Assembly (NCBI GenBank): GCA_017416885.1
Contig: JAFQAM010000191.1
Location: 1 to 7,928, forward strand
Direction: 5' to 3'
DNA length: 7,928 bases
Origin: Clostridia bacterium
Lineage (GTDB): Bacteria; Bacillota; Clostridia; Oscillospirales; CAG-272
A model generated the notes under the pieces. The model did no database searches and was not told the DNA's origin. It saw nothing but the letters and a program-made list of their open reading frames with translations. Position numbers and translations under genes: made by a program. The number at the start of each line of letters is the position of its first letter. Positions within the stretch are counted from its first letter, which is position 1. This document shows, piece by piece, positions 6,380 through 7,928 of this stretch.

Positions 6380-6668
6380 TTAAACAAGCATTCCAATGAT
6401 AATTGACACAGTTCCGCCTGCTATGGCTGATATTATCGCGGTAATTATTTGTTGCATTCGCATTTTTGGCTGGCTTTCTATTGCATCTATTTTTTTCTTT
6501 ATGCCTATTCAAGTGTTCATTGGTATGCTTTAGCTCATTGGCAAGCATAACCAAGGTTTCGTTCATGGTACGAATTTCACTTTGTACTGCTTTTAAATCC
6601 TTGACATCTCTTTCTAATGCTTTCAGCCGCCATTCGTGACCTTCTATTGTAATCTGTGCAGTTTCCAC
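6380..6668 (-). pseudogene. XhlA/holin-like small phage protein, frameshifted at A7
   Basis: The GTG start at 6668 has AAGGAG (6675-6680) six bases upstream. The first 59 residues form a coiled-coil-prone region (EGHEWRLKALERDVKDLKAV, then SEIRTMNETLVML and HTNEHLNRHKEK). They resemble phage XhlA/hemolysin-type accessory lysis proteins, which are about 90 residues with one C-terminal membrane helix. In the continuing frame the protein becomes Asn/Arg/His-rich and reads to 6204 (154 codons), losing the helix. If one A is dropped from the A7 run (6490-6496), the reading becomes IDAIESQPKMRMQQIITAII and continues through a hydrophobic helix (74-95) to a TAA at 6380-6382, a 95-residue product. 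The XhlA fit is by pattern only. The gene is either broken, miscalled by one base, or expressed by slippage. Confidence 0.62.
6490..6496 (-). other. Run of seven A at the frameshift point
   Basis: The minus-strand context is CAT AAA GAA AAA AAT AGA. Six A would keep the holin-like frame. Seven A puts the rest out of frame, and a -1 ribosomal shift would hit TAG at once. A +1 shift, or loss of one A by RNA polymerase slippage, would restore the full protein. Confidence 0.75.
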
Positions 6669-6705
6669 AGAATACTCCTTTCTTTAATTTTAGTTTTTAA
6701 TTTAT

Positions 6706-6730
6706 AAACGCACACAGATTGTGTGCGTTT
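6706..6730. terminator. Perfect 11-bp hairpin upstream of the holin-like gene
   Basis: AAACGCACACA (6706-6716), loop GAT, TGTGTGCGTTT (6720-6730). The stem is strong, but neither strand has a good following T-run (TTTATAAATT on minus, TTTAAAGAGTTTTG on plus). It may be a weak terminator for the upstream minus-strand genes or a leader structure in front of the GTG at 6668. Confidence 0.45.
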
Positions 6731-6734
6731 AAAG

Positions 6735-6754
6735 AGTTTTGTTTAGTTTTGTTA
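6735..6754. repeat. Tandem 10-mer, two copies
   Basis: AGTTTTGTTT (6735-6744) is followed directly by AGTTTTGTTA (6745-6754), one mismatch. It lies in the AT-rich gap between two hairpins. Just upstream on the minus strand, TACTAT (6759-6764) with TTGCGT 17 bases before it is a weak promoter candidate for the holin-like gene. Confidence 0.4.
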
Positions 6755-6780
6755 AATAATAGTAGTTTATTTCTAAACTG

Positions 6781-6814
6781 AACGCAAATCATTTCAAATT
6801 TGTTCGCGTTTTTT
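6781..6814 (+). terminator. Imperfect hairpin with T6 tail, plus-strand orientation
   Basis: AACGC (6781-6785) pairs with GCGTT (6806-6810), with further partial pairing inside (AAT/GTT), followed by T6 (6809-6814). The T-tail is on the plus strand, yet no plus-strand gene lies immediately upstream. The stem is imperfect, so this may be part of the repeat-like segment to its right and not a working terminator. Confidence 0.3.
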
Positions 6815-6926
6815 AGATTTCGCCACCGTCTTCTGTCCGAACTTGTGTGCCATAGATCTGTCCTTGGAACATCGGACACAGAACCGTCACCTGTCCGTGT
6901 TTTATTTCTCTGTTATTGCACAACAT
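6813..6926 (-). CDS. Possible 37-residue small ORF overlapping the end of the membrane-protein gene
   Basis: The ATG at 6926 overlaps the last codons of the upstream gene, and the frame runs to TAA at 6813-6815. The product ends QIYGTQVRTEDGGEI and contains CPMFQGQ, an information-rich composition unlike random AT-rich translation. Against it, the ribosome binding site is poor, no family is recognised, and the 15-nt direct repeat inside it falls in two different frames, which suggests the nucleotide sequence and not the peptide is conserved. It could also be the tail of a decayed gene. Confidence 0.28.
   Translation of the reverse strand: MLCNNREIKHGQVTVLCPMFQGQIYGTQVRTEDGGEI
6825..6897. repeat. 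GC-richer stretch with a 15-nt direct repeat and dyads
   Basis: ACCGTCttCTGTCCG (6825-6839) recurs as ACCGTCacCTGTCCG (6883-6897), 13 of 15 identical, starts 58 bases apart. An opposite-facing CGGACA (6873-6878) can pair with either TGTCCG. The stretch is visibly richer in GC than its AT-rich flanks, which suggests a foreign origin or structured nucleic acid. Confidence 0.5.
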
Positions 6927-7365
6927 TTTTAACTTCTAATTTTAGTACGTTTTCAATCAAATTTTCAGTGATTTTAGTTTTATCAAATTTATAAGGGTAA
7001 TTAATTTTCAAAATATTACCTTGACCCAATTTTTCTAATATATAAATAGTTCCCTCGCGCACAACAGCAAATTCATAGACATTTAACACATCAATAAAAG
7101 ACAAATCAAATTGTTTTCGACTTATACACGAGTAAAATTTAAACTTATCATTGCAAACATAAACCATATATACCGTTTTATCGAGTAAAATGCATGAAAT
7201 TACTATAAATATTATTGCCATTGATGCAATTACCAAAAAAATATAATGATATTTCATAAAATAAATGGCAAAAGCAATAATTGCTGAAACCAATAATATT
7301 ATAATCAATACCAGTGATGTTAAAAATTTAAAATTGGATGATATAAATTTATTTTTAACTTTCAT
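6913..7365 (-). CDS. Small two-helix membrane protein, candidate immunity protein
   Basis: No family is recognised with confidence. The 150-residue protein has a short basic N-terminus (MKVKNK), two adjacent transmembrane helices (about 14-37 and 40-62) with a very short loop, and a soluble domain (about 66-150) of alternating beta-like strands (TVYMVYVCNDKFKFYSC, GTIYILEKLGQGNILKINYP). That layout recalls bacterial PH-like small membrane proteins. By the positive-inside rule, both termini are likely cytoplasmic. The ATG at 7365 is only three bases after the stop of the upstream gene and uses AAGGGG (7372-7377) within its last codons, so the two are one operon and translationally linked. Position right after a toxin-like C-terminus suggests an immunity role; this is inference. 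Confidence 0.7.
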   Translation of the reverse strand: MKVKNKFISSNFKFLTSLVLIIILLVSAIIAFAIYFMKYHYIFLVIASMAIIFIVISCILLDKTVYMVYVCNDKFKFYSCISRKQFDLSFIDVLNVYEFAVVREGTIYILEKLGQGNILKINYPYKFDKTKITENLIENVLKLEVKNVVQ

Positions 7366-7368
7366 ATG

Positions 7369-7928
7369 TTACCCCTTCTTTGACCTGAAAACATCCATAT
7401 CTAGTCCTAATTTTCCGGTGATAATATTTGTGATAATAGAAACTATTGTTGCTGCTGTTTTAGAAAAACCTATTCCAATATCAAAAATAGAAAGAGCTTC
7501 TATTGATGAGCCTAAAAAAGCATTTAATGTATTAATGACACCCCACTGCAATGCACTAATACCTATTGAACCAACACTATTGATAGTTCCATAGTTTGCC
7601 CATTGTGTTGCAACATCCACAACAGCTCCTCCTATTGCACCAGAAACAAAAGCAGTTCCTATACCTATTGCCACAGCAGCCGTCGTACTTATTGCTGTTC
7701 CCATAACAAATGTTGCACCTGTAGCAGTTGCGAAAGTGATGCTTGCGCCTGCCATCGCAGGAGCTAAAAATACACCTGCGACTCCTGCTCCTGCACCCAT
7801 AATCAAACCACCAAGTATTCCTATCATTACTCCTGCGAATATATTTTGTCCCGTAGATGCTGCTGTCACTCCTCCATATACTCCACCTATTGCTCCTCCT
7901 ACTACAGCACCTACTATCGCTGCTGTAA
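7369..7928 (-). CDS. C-terminus of a large Gly/Ala-rich hydrophobic protein, Rhs/polymorphic-toxin-like (runs off right edge)
   Basis: The frame stays open from the right edge to TAA at 7369-7371, giving 185 visible residues and no native start. A GTG at 7869 is internal, since the upstream codons continue in the same style (AIVGAVVGGAIGGVYGG). The sequence is glycine-zipper-like: GVMIGILGGLIMGAGAGVAG, then Ala/Thr-rich segments and GAIGGAVVDVATQWANYG (about 96-113), then ISALQWGVINTLNAFLGS (about 122-139), ending LGLDMDVFRSKKG. Such hydrophobic Gly/Ala-rich segments follow the Rhs/YD-repeat core in many clostridial polymorphic toxins, often before a toxin domain. Here nothing recognisable as a catalytic toxin follows, so it may act on membranes or be a truncated tail. 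A phage tail or other large secreted protein is the alternative. Confidence 0.6.
   Translation of the reverse strand, partial: TAAIVGAVVGGAIGGVYGGVTAASTGQNIFAGVMIGILGGLIMGAGAGVAGVFLAPAMAGASITFATATGATFVMGTAISTTAAVAIGIGTAFVSGAIGGAVVDVATQWANYGTINSVGSIGISALQWGVINTLNAFLGSSIEALSIFDIGIGFSKTAATIVSIITNIITGKLGLDMDVFRSKKG

Noticed and set aside
6204..6489. The out-of-frame continuation of the holin-like gene as a genuine C-terminal domain
   Set aside because: The composition after the A7 run is Asn/Arg/His-rich, unlike the first part, and it reads through the mtaB terminator and stop region; the alternative frame gives a coherent membrane helix.
6697..6879. 60-codon minus-strand frame
   Set aside because: No ribosome binding site; it runs through two hairpins and the tandem 10-mer, so it is more likely noncoding.
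7265..7594. 109-codon plus-strand frame across the membrane-protein and toxin-like genes
   Set aside because: Antisense to two genes joined by a three-base gap and a proper ribosome binding site; composition looks like a shadow.

Overview
The window looks like chromosome of a low-GC Gram-positive bacterium, most likely a gut-type member of the Clostridia (Ruminococcaceae/Oscillospiraceae-like). The reasons are AT-rich coding sequence, AAGGAGG-type ribosome binding sites, near-consensus sigma-A promoters, an LCP-family envelope protein, BirA with BioY, and MtaB with the TLGCRVNQYES signature. This placement is inferred from gene content and style, not from a marker gene.

Positions 1-6250 are ordinary housekeeping sequence. 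A ThuA-like gene runs off the left edge on the minus strand and is divergent from ung (uracil-DNA glycosylase, plus strand). ung converges on a minus-strand biotin pair, birA-bioY, whose genes overlap by 11 nt. The two units share a bidirectional terminator that contains the bioY stop codon. Upstream of birA on the minus strand lie an LCP (LytR-CpsA-Psr) envelope gene with a perfect-consensus promoter and an RluA-family pseudouridine synthase. The RluA-type gene is divergent from mtaB (tRNA t6A37 methylthiotransferase, plus strand), again with two readable promoters back to back. mtaB ends at a strong bidirectional terminator.

Positions 6250-7928 are accessory in character and run on the minus strand. 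Entering from the right edge is the glycine/alanine-rich hydrophobic C-terminus of a large protein, resembling the tail of an Rhs/polymorphic-toxin-type protein. Three nucleotides later comes a two-helix membrane protein that could be its immunity partner. Next is a GC-richer stretch with a 15-nt direct repeat and a possible 37-codon ORF. Last is a small phage XhlA/holin-like gene that is frameshifted in a run of seven A. With one A removed, that gene gives a coherent 95-residue protein with a C-terminal membrane helix. This may be a decayed prophage or toxin module, or a gene using slippage.

No tRNA, rRNA, CRISPR array, transposase or recognised riboswitch was seen. The most worthwhile items are the A7 frameshift, the toxin/immunity-like pair at the right edge, the LCP protein lacking usual active-site arginines, and the small repeat-bearing segment at 6820-6900.
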